Made by a program: the position numbers and the translations under genes. Under the pieces are notes generated by a model, which saw nothing but the letters and a program-made list of their open reading frames with translations, did not search any database and was not told the origin of the DNA. 49,928 bases of DNA from Saprospiraceae bacterium. GTDB lineage: Bacteria > Bacteroidota > Bacteroidia > Chitinophagales > Saprospiraceae. Positions 15,930 to 23,401 of this stretch are shown piece after piece; position 1 is the stretch's first letter, and every line of letters begins with the position of its first letter. The stretch is from assembly GCA_028285085.1 (NCBI GenBank), contig JANQQI010000038.1:1-49928 (forward strand). Direction: 5' to 3'.

Positions 15930-17357
15930 CTAGTACTTGACCCGCACCAATTTCAAGCGATTACTTCGCTCGCTGGGCACCAGAAGTTCATCGGCTCCAA
16001 CTTGCTGGGCATCGCGAAAACGCAAGCGCAGTTTTTGATTGGACGTACTCATTACACTATTGCGATCCGATTCACCTTCTCCGTTGATGACGTATTCACT
16101 TACCGTATTCTCGGATTTGATTTCATCATTAAAAAGTACTCGAAGATTAGATGGTGTTTTTAATAAAAAGAAAGAAGAATAAATCGCGTCATCATCCTGA
16201 GAATATTGTCGCTTGTGCATAACATTGGCCCAGTGCAGTTTTCCGTTGGGATGGATAGACAAGGCCAGCATTTCTTCGAAATGGTAATCCACCAAAAAAC
16301 GCTCACCTCCTACAAATCCCCGACCGACACCTGTGAGCTGCCGTTCGTACAATCTATTTTTTTCTAAAATCATCAACATTCCACCGTCCCGGCGCAAAAC
16401 GATTTCCTGGACACGGGTCTCATTAACCCCTTTATTGTTTTCTACTTTTTTTCCGGTATAGTTAGAAACTAATTCATCAGAAAACCGGATAAAATACAGC
16501 TCTGCACTATCGTAATTATTTGGATTGAGATTGAGGTAAAAGTAACCAGTAGCTCGACCGAGATTCTTTTCAGAATATAATCCACCCGCAATAAGTCGGT
16601 CGTTTAGATTGTCGTAAACAAATTCCCCATCATAACTTAATTTCTCTTGCATAGGGACACTGAAAAAAGCGACACTCTCAGTATTTTGATAAGCTTTCCC
16701 TACAAAGACTTCGTAGCGATGATCCTCACGGGCACTCTTTCGATTATCCCGCCCCAAGATGTAGAAGAAATCGCCCTTATTATTGACGACCACTTGCCGG
16801 AAGCCCGAGTGAAAGCTTAGTCCTTCCGGTGCAAAGCTACATTCCCAAAGGACTTGCATCGTTTTGAGATCAAAGGAGGTGGCTTCAATGGTTGCGCCGC
16901 GCTCAATGTGGTACAGCACAATCTTGGAACGATCATCAGAAAATTCAACTTGAGTGCGCGGCGCCTGAAAACGTGATTCGTAAATCTTAACGGTCGCCGT
17001 GTCCTTCACATTCGCTCCAGCATCGTACTTGCTCACCTTCAGATAATAGTCTCCCTTAGACCGATAGCGATAAACGACCACGAAGTCGTTGCGCCGATTA
17101 ATGACGCTCAAAACATCCGTTTTTCTTTTTTCAAACTCCAGCTGCTTGTTCCAACTTTGGCGCAATTTCGTATCGAACGCCTGAATCTCATATTCTGAAT
17201 TGGATCGATCACGGAAAAGCAAAAAGCGATCTTTTAATTTACCGATAATTTGGTAGCCGTTATCGTTACGCAGCGAGAACGCTTCCGATACCGTCACCGT
17301 CTGTGCAAAAGCACTGAAAGTAATCACACACCACAGCAGCGTCAGAATAGGTTTCAT
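15930..17357 (-). CDS. Unrecognised secreted protein, possibly beta-propeller-like
   Basis: Protein of 475 residues with a signal peptide MKPILTLLWCVITFSAFAQ. The ATG at 17357 is preferred over the GTG six bases upstream. I recognise no family. The body is a series of short beta strands with polar turns, such as LKDRFLLFRDRSNSEYEIQ, NDFVVVYRYRSKGDYYLKV and NNKGDFFYILGRDNRKS. This suggests a repeated-strand or propeller-like fold. There is no transmembrane segment after the signal and no obvious C-terminal sorting domain. It follows the MORN-repeat gene by 12 bp on the same strand, so the two are an operon and may act together at the envelope. Confidence 0.7.
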   Translation of the reverse strand: MKPILTLLWCVITFSAFAQTVTVSEAFSLRNDNGYQIIGKLKDRFLLFRDRSNSEYEIQAFDTKLRQSWNKQLEFEKRKTDVLSVINRRNDFVVVYRYRSKGDYYLKVSKYDAGANVKDTATVKIYESRFQAPRTQVEFSDDRSKIVLYHIERGATIEATSFDLKTMQVLWECSFAPEGLSFHSGFRQVVVNNKGDFFYILGRDNRKSAREDHRYEVFVGKAYQNTESVAFFSVPMQEKLSYDGEFVYDNLNDRLIAGGLYSEKNLGRATGYFYLNLNPNNYDSAELYFIRFSDELVSNYTGKKVENNKGVNETRVQEIVLRRDGGMLMILEKNRLYERQLTGVGRGFVGGERFLVDYHFEEMLALSIHPNGKLHWANVMHKRQYSQDDDAIYSSFFLLKTPSNLRVLFNDEIKSENTVSEYVINGEGESDRNSVMSTSNQKLRLRFRDAQQVGADELLVPSERSNRLKLVRVKY

Positions 17358-17369
17358 TGGCACTACATT

Positions 17370-18671
17370 TTAATTCTTCTTAATATCTGAAATTATCAGA
17401 TTGAGGTCAATAGGTGTGTCTTTGATTTCTGTCGCCGATGCGATGCGCCATAGCATTTCCTGCACTAATTTAGGGTCATCGAGCTTATTAATGGGGCAGT
17501 AGAGGCTAAGGATTTGATTGCCACAAACCATCGAAATATAGTGTTCTTCTTGCACTGTGTAATCCGTCTGTTCTTCAACCTGAGCGGAAGGGGAAGCAAA
17601 ATACCAATGCAACATCAAGCGATCATCAGCTCGTTGACGCTCTTCTTTTTTGATGTCAAATTTAAATTCCGGCTCCGCAAACTGCATCTGATCGGCTTCA
17701 AAAGCCAGATAACGTTCCAGTAATTCTCGATCGCTATTCGCCGTCCGCGTCGTGTCGAGAAAATCTTCGACGCTGACATTGTATAGCTGTAAGAGCTGGC
17801 CATCGACGACATAGGTGATGATCTTGTTGTCAACAACACGAACGGTAGTTCCGGTAACGGGCACTTGGAAGTGACTTTCCAGCTCGTTGTACACTTGCAA
17901 ATAGCCATTACCAATGTTGATACTGCCACTGCGATAGAGGCGCTCTTGCAGCAATTTCCCTTGCTTGTAGACTTTTACAGCGCGCAACACACCTTTCTTA
18001 TCCCAATAGCGAGATTCACCATCTGGTTCATCATTAACGTAGCTTTCTTCGGATTTTAGCTGACCATTAGCAAACCATTTGCGGGTAGTGCCAGATTTCT
18101 CGCCGGCAGTATATTGACTTTCCAATCTAAGCTGGCCCGATGGGAACCAATTCTTCACCGTTCCTTCGGTCAATCCATTGCGGTAAGTTGCTTCTTGATC
18201 TAACTGCCCTGTGCTGAACCACCATTGGTGCTTACCTTCTTCTTTACCATTACGAAATTGCCCCATGGATTTTTTCTTACCGCTGCGATACCACTCGGTA
18301 AAACTGCCATCCGGCTGGCCGTTCACATAATTGACTTCTACCTTTTTATCACCGGTTGCGTACCACTGCCATTCCGGTCCGTTTTGCACACCGTTCACAT
18401 AAACCGCTTCGTAAATCTTAGTGCCATCTTTGGCCCATTCCCGTGCTTTCCCGTTGACCCGACCATCCTTGATCGGGATAGAAGATTTTTTCTTGCCATT
18501 TGAATGTTTTTCCTCAGCAATCCCCGTAAAAGGGCCAATAGTATTACGCTGGTGGTACTGTCCGCGGATTAAATCCAATTCACGGACATCCACTTTTTTC
18601 TTTTTTTGAGTAAATCCGATTTGCAGGAATAAAAAGCTACAGATAATGGTAGTCCAAAATTTCATCGACAT
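17370..18671 (-). CDS. Secreted MORN-repeat protein
   Basis: Protein of 433 residues with a signal peptide (MKFWTTIICSFLFLQIGFTQ after two possible in-frame starts, 18671 and 18665), then a lysine cluster (KKKKV). About eight tandem MORN_2-type repeats of 22-24 residues run from about 45 to 240, each with the pattern G-x-x-x-x-W-(Y/F)-x-(N/S)-G-(Q/K)-(L/K)-x-x-(E/S), for example REWAKDGTKIYEAVYVNG and KWFANGQLKSEESYVN. The C-terminal ~190 residues are a separate mixed alpha/beta region (LYRSGSINIGNGYLQVYNE onward) that I do not recognise. Database labels for such proteins often read 'toxin-antitoxin YwqK antitoxin', but no toxin is visible here. It is cotranscribed with the secreted protein that follows. 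Confidence 0.8.
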   Translation of the reverse strand: MSMKFWTTIICSFLFLQIGFTQKKKKVDVRELDLIRGQYHQRNTIGPFTGIAEEKHSNGKKKSSIPIKDGRVNGKAREWAKDGTKIYEAVYVNGVQNGPEWQWYATGDKKVEVNYVNGQPDGSFTEWYRSGKKKSMGQFRNGKEEGKHQWWFSTGQLDQEATYRNGLTEGTVKNWFPSGQLRLESQYTAGEKSGTTRKWFANGQLKSEESYVNDEPDGESRYWDKKGVLRAVKVYKQGKLLQERLYRSGSINIGNGYLQVYNELESHFQVPVTGTTVRVVDNKIITYVVDGQLLQLYNVSVEDFLDTTRTANSDRELLERYLAFEADQMQFAEPEFKFDIKKEERQRADDRLMLHWYFASPSAQVEEQTDYTVQEEHYISMVCGNQILSLYCPINKLDDPKLVQEMLWRIASATEIKDTPIDLNLIISDIKKN

Positions 18672-18979
18672 TGAGGATTTTTCGCGAAAGTAATGCCTTA
18701 TGGTCAGTTATGACCAGTTGTGCATTTGTAAAATTAATTCTTAAGGGTATTTCTCTAATGGTAGGTACGCAGCGCGCATTCTTTTGTTTTCTACCGCTAC
18801 ATTTTTTTAACGGTTCAAATCCATAGATTATTGAAATTAGTATCACTATTTCGTAGCGGGATGCCGCTACAAACGTCAATTAGGTTTCATTTTTTGTTTG
18901 ATAATAATTTTCTTTAGTACCAAAGTCGTTTAATAATTGTATCAAAATCTATTTTTTCTGTCCCTTATCTTTTTACAAA
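18672..18979. other. 308-bp divergent intergenic region with two inverted repeats
   Basis: No coding potential. It holds TGGTCA-GTTA-TGACCA at 18701-18716, a compact dyad suited to an operator or small hairpin. A 7-bp stem GTAGCGG/CCGCTAC with a GATG loop lies at 18853-18870, and CCGCTACA also recurs near 18793. A weak T-rich -7-like box TATTTTTT (18950-18957) could serve the glycosidase-like gene. No clear minus-strand promoter box. Confidence 0.5.
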
Positions 18980-21010
18980 ATGGCCCTTCGTCACTATCTT
19001 TTTTTTGTTTGTAGCATTCTGACAATTACCTTATCCGCTCAATCTTCTCGTCTAGACACGAGCGATTACTGGCGGATCACCACACCCAGTAGCATCTCCT
19101 GGGATATACATGCTGAAACACGGCTACCCCATCGGGAAAATATTGAAATGGCCGGTCAAAAGGTGGCAGCGATTGTTTATTATGAAGTGGATGAAAATAG
19201 ACAGCTTACAATCACACGAGATGTCATTTTTCCGCAGCTCCGCACTTACAATCGATCCGACGAGCCAGAATGGAAAAAATATCGCGCCTACTTCCGCCGA
19301 AGCATGGACCATCAGATTGCCCCCCAAATCAGCTGTGATACACAAACAGTGGTACCCGGCCCCTTGGATTCTGTCAAAATTCACGGCCAATTAACGTTTT
19401 ATCACGCTCCAGTGGAAGATGTAAAAATCACTCGCATGCTCTATCCTTCTATGGAAGATCGCTTTATCGTTGAGCAGTGGATAATCGAAAATACCGGGCC
19501 ACAGATCAAGGCCTTGCGTATTGCCAACTGCCAACTGTCCGATCAGGAATACGGCTACAAGGGACGCTATAGTTTTGAGGTTTACAGCGATGCCCAAACC
19601 ACGGTTAATCTATTGCCTGGCTCGGTATACACTTTCCCCGTCTACTACGGCGCTACCCTAGACGGAGAGTCTCGGAAGGAGTTTGATATGGAAGCCGCGT
19701 TCCAGCAAAGGCGAGCTTTTCTTCAGCAAATCCAGGATAAATTGGTATTTGAATCTCCCGATCCGGTGTTGAACACGCTATTTTATTTTTCGAAAATACG
19801 GGCAGCGGAAAGTATTTTCGAATCATCCATGGGACTCGTTCACTCCCCCGGTGGTGGCAATTATTACGTCGGCATCTGGGCGAATGATCAGATCGAATAC
19901 AGCGGCCCGTTTTTTCCTTATTTAGGCTATCCAAACGGGCAAACTGCTGCTTACAACGCTTATCGATGGTTCCAAAAGCATATCCCGGAAGGAGGAGGGC
20001 ATATTCCTTACGCTTTTGAAGTGGACGGTAATTTCCCGATGGAACACCTGGATCGAGGTGATGCAGCCATGATCGCCTACGGGACAGCACATTTTCTCCT
20101 GGCCAGTGGCGATACAGAAATGGCCCGGGAAGTCTGGCCACTGGTGGAGTGGAGCTTGAACTACTGCCACAAGCAACGTAATAAAGCAGGCGCGATCCGC
20201 TCCGAATCGGACGAAATGGAAGGCCGGATTCCAACGGGAACCGCGAATCTAGCAACTTCTTCGCTGTATTACGGGGGATTAAAATACGGGGCCCGATTGG
20301 CCCGTGCTCTTGGCCTCACCAAAAAGGCAGCGCTTTACGAAAGCCGTCAAAAGACCATGGCACAAGTCATTGATGATTATTTCGGGTCAGAGTTTTTTGG
20401 CTTAGAGACGTATAAATACTTTGAAGAGAATCAACATCTACGCCATTGGATTTGCTTACCGCTTAGTATGGGCATTACCAAGCGTAAGGTCGGGACTTTG
20501 ACGGCGCTTTTTGACAAGCTTTGGACCGAAAACGGTATCCTCGTAGAATTGAATCCAGAAGAGCACAATCCAACTTTTTGGGATCGGGCGACCCTCTATG
20601 CTTTGCAAGGTGCGATGAAAGTCGGGGCCACGGACCGTGCCTACGACAAGTTGCGCGCCTTTTCGCAAAAACGCTTACTGGGCGATCATGTGCCCTACGT
20701 CGTGGAGGCTTACCCGGAGAATGACATGAAACACTTGTCGGCAGAAAGCGCCCTTTACTGTCGAATTATCACAGAGGGCCTACTCGGGATGGAACCGTTA
20801 GGTTTTCATGAAATGCAACTAACACCTTCTTTGCCCGCGACCTGGGATCGCATGGCGCTTAACAATGTGATGCTCTTTGGCCAAGCGACGGACATTCACT
20901 TGATTCGGGTCGCGGAGCGTTTACAATTGGAAATACGGCAGGCAGGCCAGTTAGTTTTTCAGGATACACTTCAGCCGGGTAGCACAGTGAATGTTAAGTT
21001 GAAGCCCTAA
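18980..21010 (+). CDS. Secreted six-hairpin glycosidase-like protein
   Basis: Exported protein of 676 residues with a signal peptide (MALRHYLFFVCSILTITLSAQ). The N-terminal ~250 residues are beta-rich. From about 255 an (alpha/alpha)6 barrel typical of six-hairpin glycosidases (rhamnosidase, trehalase and GH15/GH65-like clans) is recognisable: GLVHSPGGGNYYVGIWANDQ, LDRGDAAMIAYGTAHFLLASGD, WPLVEWSLNYCHKQ and FWDRATLYALQGAMKVGATD (each 20 residues or fewer, some cut). A C-terminal beta domain (LQLTP-like LGFHEMQLTPSLPATW) closes the protein. Acidic residues in the WANDQIEYSG and EVDGNFPMEHLDRGD regions are candidate catalytic or binding residues. Substrate and GH number cannot be read off. Monocistronic, with a hairpin downstream. 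Confidence 0.75.
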   Translation: MALRHYLFFVCSILTITLSAQSSRLDTSDYWRITTPSSISWDIHAETRLPHRENIEMAGQKVAAIVYYEVDENRQLTITRDVIFPQLRTYNRSDEPEWKKYRAYFRRSMDHQIAPQISCDTQTVVPGPLDSVKIHGQLTFYHAPVEDVKITRMLYPSMEDRFIVEQWIIENTGPQIKALRIANCQLSDQEYGYKGRYSFEVYSDAQTTVNLLPGSVYTFPVYYGATLDGESRKEFDMEAAFQQRRAFLQQIQDKLVFESPDPVLNTLFYFSKIRAAESIFESSMGLVHSPGGGNYYVGIWANDQIEYSGPFFPYLGYPNGQTAAYNAYRWFQKHIPEGGGHIPYAFEVDGNFPMEHLDRGDAAMIAYGTAHFLLASGDTEMAREVWPLVEWSLNYCHKQRNKAGAIRSESDEMEGRIPTGTANLATSSLYYGGLKYGARLARALGLTKKAALYESRQKTMAQVIDDYFGSEFFGLETYKYFEENQHLRHWICLPLSMGITKRKVGTLTALFDKLWTENGILVELNPEEHNPTFWDRATLYALQGAMKVGATDRAYDKLRAFSQKRLLGDHVPYVVEAYPENDMKHLSAESALYCRIITEGLLGMEPLGFHEMQLTPSLPATWDRMALNNVMLFGQATDIHLIRVAERLQLEIRQAGQLVFQDTLQPGSTVNVKLKP

Positions 21011-21025
21011 GTCCTAAAGCGAGAA

Positions 21026-21054
21026 AACCCGCAACTTCCTGAGAAGTGCGGGTT
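21026..21054 (+). terminator. Hairpin after the glycosidase-like gene
   Basis: Stem AACCCGC/GCGGGTT extended by ACTTC/GAAGT across one bulged A, 15 bp after the stop codon. No T run follows directly, so termination efficiency is uncertain. Confidence 0.6.
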
Positions 21055-21104
21055 AATGTCTTTGTTACATGGGAAAATACGATCGATCGCGATAATTTTA
21101 AATC

Positions 21105-21665
21105 CTATTGGCTAACGCGATTTCTCTTTTCGAAGAGAGGTTTAAATGTTTTTTTCTTCTTCTTCGTCATGCTCGCGAATCCTGCATATTTCATTTCATC
21201 AGCACTCATCGTTTTCCTTTTGCCGTTAATCTTAGCATCCAGAAAGCTGAATACAGGATTCTCTGTTTTTGCTTTTTTCATAATAGACCGTTCAAAATGT
21301 TTTGCAATTAAATGATTCACAAAAGCTTTGACGTCGGTTTGGTAACGGTTGTATTTCTCTAGTATGTCGTAAACAAACCTGTCGCTTTTACTTTTTTGGC
21401 GCAGGGCATCATTGTGTATATACAAGCGATCTTCTGAGGGAAGATCGGCAAGTGTGTTCATAATCGGGAGCGCCGTCAAGGCTGAGAAACGATCATAATG
21501 CACGAAACTCAGCAAGAGTACTCTCCAAATTAACAAATTTTCCGCAGAATCGTCCGATAGACCAATAGCTTCGCTGATATGTTGATCGAAATCGTTCCAT
21601 AAGGCAGGAAAATCACTCCCGGCCTTGAAGGTTCTATCTTCGATATTTTTTAACCAATTTTCCAT
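21105..21665 (-). CDS. Hypothetical protein, lysine-rich C-terminus
   Basis: Soluble 186-residue protein that I do not recognise. It is predicted mainly helical (SDFPALWNDFDQHISEAIGL, LLIWRVLLLSFVHYDRFSAL, FVYDILEKYNRYQTDVKAFV, all helical in character). The tail from about 140 is strongly basic, with a run of five lysines (MTKKKKKTFKPLFEKRNR). There is no signal peptide. It lies 146 bp downstream of the phosphoesterase gene on the same strand and has its own TAnnTTTG box in the gap, so it may be transcribed separately. Real-gene support comes from its length, ATG start and absence of a competing frame. Confidence 0.6.
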   Translation of the reverse strand: MENWLKNIEDRTFKAGSDFPALWNDFDQHISEAIGLSDDSAENLLIWRVLLLSFVHYDRFSALTALPIMNTLADLPSEDRLYIHNDALRQKSKSDRFVYDILEKYNRYQTDVKAFVNHLIAKHFERSIMKKAKTENPVFSFLDAKINGKRKTMSADEMKYAGFASMTKKKKKTFKPLFEKRNRVSQ

Positions 21666-21742
21666 ATAATCGGCTGTTTGCGGGGTTTGTAGTTATTAAC
21701 AAATGACCTCTACAGCTTGTTTCCAAAACGGAAATTAGGCCA

Positions 21743-21750
21743 CAAAGGTA
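21743..21750 (-). promoter_or_regulatory. Putative -7 box (TACCTTTG) for the 186-residue protein gene
   Basis: Perfect TAnnTTTG match on the minus strand in the 146 bp gap. It predicts a start near 21738 and a leader of about 73 nt. Confidence 0.4.
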
Positions 21751-21811
21751 ATGTTTTCAATGGCTATACACCAGTAATTTAAGCAATTTTTCCATCTAAA
21801 ACCAGACCATC

Positions 21812-23401
21812 TTAGTTGATAATCAAGCTTTTGACTTCTTTTAACGTAAAAAGCTTAGCAATAATATTCAAGCGCTTAGCTAAAATAGCAGCTTTATATT
21901 TATGCTCAATCTGTCGAATCCGCTCGTTAGCCGCCTGCTCAAATGCCGTTGATTCGACATGCCAGGGTGCTCGATCATCAAAGACCGAAAAACAAACCAG
22001 AACGTATTGCCCATCTGACGGAATTTGCCGCTCGGTATGGTCAAAATGATCTTCCGACAATTCAAACCAAGGCACTAATTCGAAGATATTATTTCGGTGA
22101 TATCGGTCCCGAAAAATCATGGCCGTACCGCCGAAGCGTTCTAAACTATCTATTGAAAATAGGTAACGCAGCGCATTTTTACAAAAATCTTCGGTCGCTA
22201 ATTGCCCAGGTGAAAAAGTAACACGTTTAAAAGTATCTGCCTCGTCTATATTTTCGCCATTGGTCAAAGATTCAGTAAGCAGTCTCTGGTCCGGCGAATT
22301 GAGATATTTAATGATAAAATCATAATGCGACGGATCGACCAGAAAAAGTTTTTGAAGCAGTTTAACCACGTTTCCCAGTAAAAAGTGCCCAGGAATGCCT
22401 TTTTCCCAACGGAAACGGCCAGGGAGATAGTTGAAAGGTTGACGATCCAGAATTTGGCGCTCCCGATCGATCGTCACCATGGAGAGATTATTACGGTAAG
22501 CTTTTTCATCGTAGCCGCGGGAATAGGTAGAACCACCCGTAATCCAAAGTGCTTGATCATTGAGCAATACCGGATCTTTGACTTCTCCGTGCTCATGTCC
22601 ACAAAAAACCAAATCCGCGAAGCGATTGATCGCATCCAGAGCGGGCAGATAATCATTATCCGCATTATTGAACTTCTCCTCCCAGCGCAACCAACCAGGA
22701 GGGTGATGCAGTACGACGACCTTCAGATAATCGTCCAGATTAATTTGCTTAATCAGATAGTCTTCCAGCGTTAGTACAATATCCCGACCGACAATTAAAC
22801 GACCGTAGTCATTCGACAGCCAGGTACGGCCTTTTTTATCTTTTTCCTCCCATTCACCCAAGCAAAGCCAACTGGAATTGAGCGTCATGAAACAGATTTT
22901 TTCCTCTTCTAGTATACGCACCCCGCAGGTATAAAACCCCGTTTTACCTCCATTATCGTATACCTCGACTCCTATATCTTCACAGAAATCATTATAATAT
23001 TGAAAGACCAAATCGCTCCATTCCTTTAGGGCTTTACCATCAAAATTTAAAACCTGATTCAGGCTTTTCTGATGTATATTATGATGCGGTTTGAGTCGCG
23101 CACGCAATACATCGTGATTTCCCGGACAAATAATGACACGCTGCTTAATAAATGCTTCGTCCAACCCCAAGGCTTCAAATAAATCCTCGAAAAAGACCTT
23201 CGCTTCGTCGTAATCCTCTTCTTCCGCGAAATACGCAATATCGCCAGACACGACGATCGCCGTCAGAGACGCAAACTGCTCTCCTCCTCCCAACTTATCG
23301 ACCAGTCCATGTAAAGCTTTTTCTCGCTTAATCCTTTGGGTCCGTTTTTCGCCAGCCTTAAAATGAAGGTCTGTTAAATGCAATATTTTGATTGGCTTCA
23401 T
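21812..23401 (-). CDS. Calcineurin-like metallophosphoesterase with an unrecognised C-terminal region
   Basis: Soluble 529-residue protein. Residues 1 to about 275 form a dinuclear-metal phosphoesterase domain with all five signature blocks: DLH (11-13), SGD (52-54), GNHD (94-97), HH (232-233) and GHEH (268-271). The linker and C-terminal ~200 residues (from about 330) match no family I know. They contain a helical segment (NVVKLLQKLFLVDPSHYDFI), a beta-rich part (GGTAMIFRDRYHRNNIFELV) and a terminal helix (ERIRQIEHKYKAAILAKRLN). Substrates of such enzymes range from nucleotides and cyclic dinucleotides to nucleic acids and phosphoproteins; nothing here decides. Its ATG overlaps the TGA of the 1054-residue gene (ATGA, 23398-23401), so the two are translationally coupled and probably made in fixed ratio. 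Confidence 0.88.
   Translation of the reverse strand: MKPIKILHLTDLHFKAGEKRTQRIKREKALHGLVDKLGGGEQFASLTAIVVSGDIAYFAEEEDYDEAKVFFEDLFEALGLDEAFIKQRVIICPGNHDVLRARLKPHHNIHQKSLNQVLNFDGKALKEWSDLVFQYYNDFCEDIGVEVYDNGGKTGFYTCGVRILEEEKICFMTLNSSWLCLGEWEEKDKKGRTWLSNDYGRLIVGRDIVLTLEDYLIKQINLDDYLKVVVLHHPPGWLRWEEKFNNADNDYLPALDAINRFADLVFCGHEHGEVKDPVLLNDQALWITGGSTYSRGYDEKAYRNNLSMVTIDRERQILDRQPFNYLPGRFRWEKGIPGHFLLGNVVKLLQKLFLVDPSHYDFIIKYLNSPDQRLLTESLTNGENIDEADTFKRVTFSPGQLATEDFCKNALRYLFSIDSLERFGGTAMIFRDRYHRNNIFELVPWFELSEDHFDHTERQIPSDGQYVLVCFSVFDDRAPWHVESTAFEQAANERIRQIEHKYKAAILAKRLNIIAKLFTLKEVKSLIIN

Noticed and set aside
17370-18671. Toxin-antitoxin (YwqK-type) label for the MORN-repeat protein
   Set aside because: Protein is exported and no toxin-like gene is adjacent.
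19653-20255. 200-codon minus-strand frame opposite the glycosidase-like gene
   Set aside because: Arg/Pro/Ser-rich shadow of a clearly coding plus-strand frame.
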